This document shows positions 5,365 to 5,468 of a stretch of DNA of 5,468 nt, one piece after another. Numbering within the stretch: the first letter of the stretch is position 1; each line of letters starts with the position of its first letter. Source of the DNA: Chloroflexi bacterium RIFCSPLOWO2_02_FULL_71_16 (GTDB taxonomy: Bacteria; Chloroflexota; Limnocylindria; P2-11E); NCBI GenBank assembly GCA_001795345.1, contig MGON01000098.1, positions 10,211-15,678 on the forward strand. The letters run 5' to 3'. The notes beneath the pieces were generated by a model. It searched no databases. It was not told where the DNA came from and saw only the letters and a program-made list of their open reading frames with translations. Position numbers and translations under genes: made by a program.

Positions 5365-5468
5365 GGGGCCGTGCAGGCGCTCCGCCCGGGCGGCTCGACC
5401 ACAAGTAACGGTACAGGAGCACTATTCGAGCGTGGGTCGGCCGATGCCTCGGGACGAGCTGGCGCTCG

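Larger units (their letters stand above)
5170..5431. other. Intergenic region upstream of the signalling cassette
   Basis: No convincing gene lies here. GC drops to about 62% in 5301-5430, below the neighbouring genes, which fits a regulatory region. It should hold the promoter of the minus-strand cassette and perhaps one for a divergent gene at the right edge. I could not pick a -35/-10 pair with sensible spacing on either strand. It contains three inverted repeats (listed separately) and a 12-bp palindrome CCGCCCGGGCGG at 5382-5393. A 29-codon minus-strand reading frame (5239-5150) overlaps the start of the receiver gene; it is discussed as a finding. Confidence 0.6.

Noticed and set aside
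5382..5393. 12-bp palindrome CCGCCCGGGCGG as an operator
   Set aside because: All G/C and of a kind expected by chance in this composition; nothing around it supports a function.
5265..5402. Minus-strand 45-codon frame from GTG 5402
   Set aside because: No ribosome site, no recognisable protein features, and lower GC content unlike local genes; it covers the inverted repeats and looks non-coding.

Overview
This is a GC-rich window (roughly 70% G+C) from a bacterial chromosome. Every gene I can support lies on the minus strand, so transcription runs from the right end to the left. The proteins suggest a high-GC lineage such as Chloroflexota (Limnocylindria-like) or Actinomycetota. That placement rests only on composition and on the look of CoaX (DFGTSTNFD motif) and CoaD, so it is tentative.

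In transcription order, 5432-5468 holds at most the first codons of an unidentified divergent gene. Positions 5170-5431 are intergenic, with lower GC and three closely spaced inverted repeats. A tightly packed signalling cassette follows: a stand-alone DivK/CheY-like receiver (5169-4810), a receiver fused to an HD-GYP cyclic-di-GMP phosphodiesterase domain (4813-3788), and a membrane hybrid histidine kinase with seven predicted membrane segments, GAF, HisKA, HATPase and a C-terminal receiver (3791-1635). The three genes join by 4-nt stop/start overlaps. All three appear to start at non-ATG codons (CTG, TTG, GTG).

After a 66-nt gap with GC-rich palindromes comes a coenzyme A cluster: coaD (1568-1041), coaX (1033-242) and the 5' end of coaBC (245-1, cut by the window edge). 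Between them they encode pantothenate phosphorylation (CoaX), cysteine ligation and decarboxylation (CoaBC) and adenylylation (CoaD). Only dephospho-CoA kinase (CoaE) is absent from the window.

The likely working model is as follows. The kinase senses a membrane or cytoplasmic signal and autophosphorylates on His372. Phosphate then passes to its own receiver (Asp643) and/or to the two co-encoded receivers (Asp62 of the HD-GYP protein, Asp51 of the small receiver), which would control c-di-GMP breakdown. No diguanylate cyclase (GGDEF) or DNA-binding output domain is present. No T-rich terminator separates the signalling genes from the CoA genes, so read-through is possible but unproven. I see no tRNA, rRNA, CRISPR array or mobile element.
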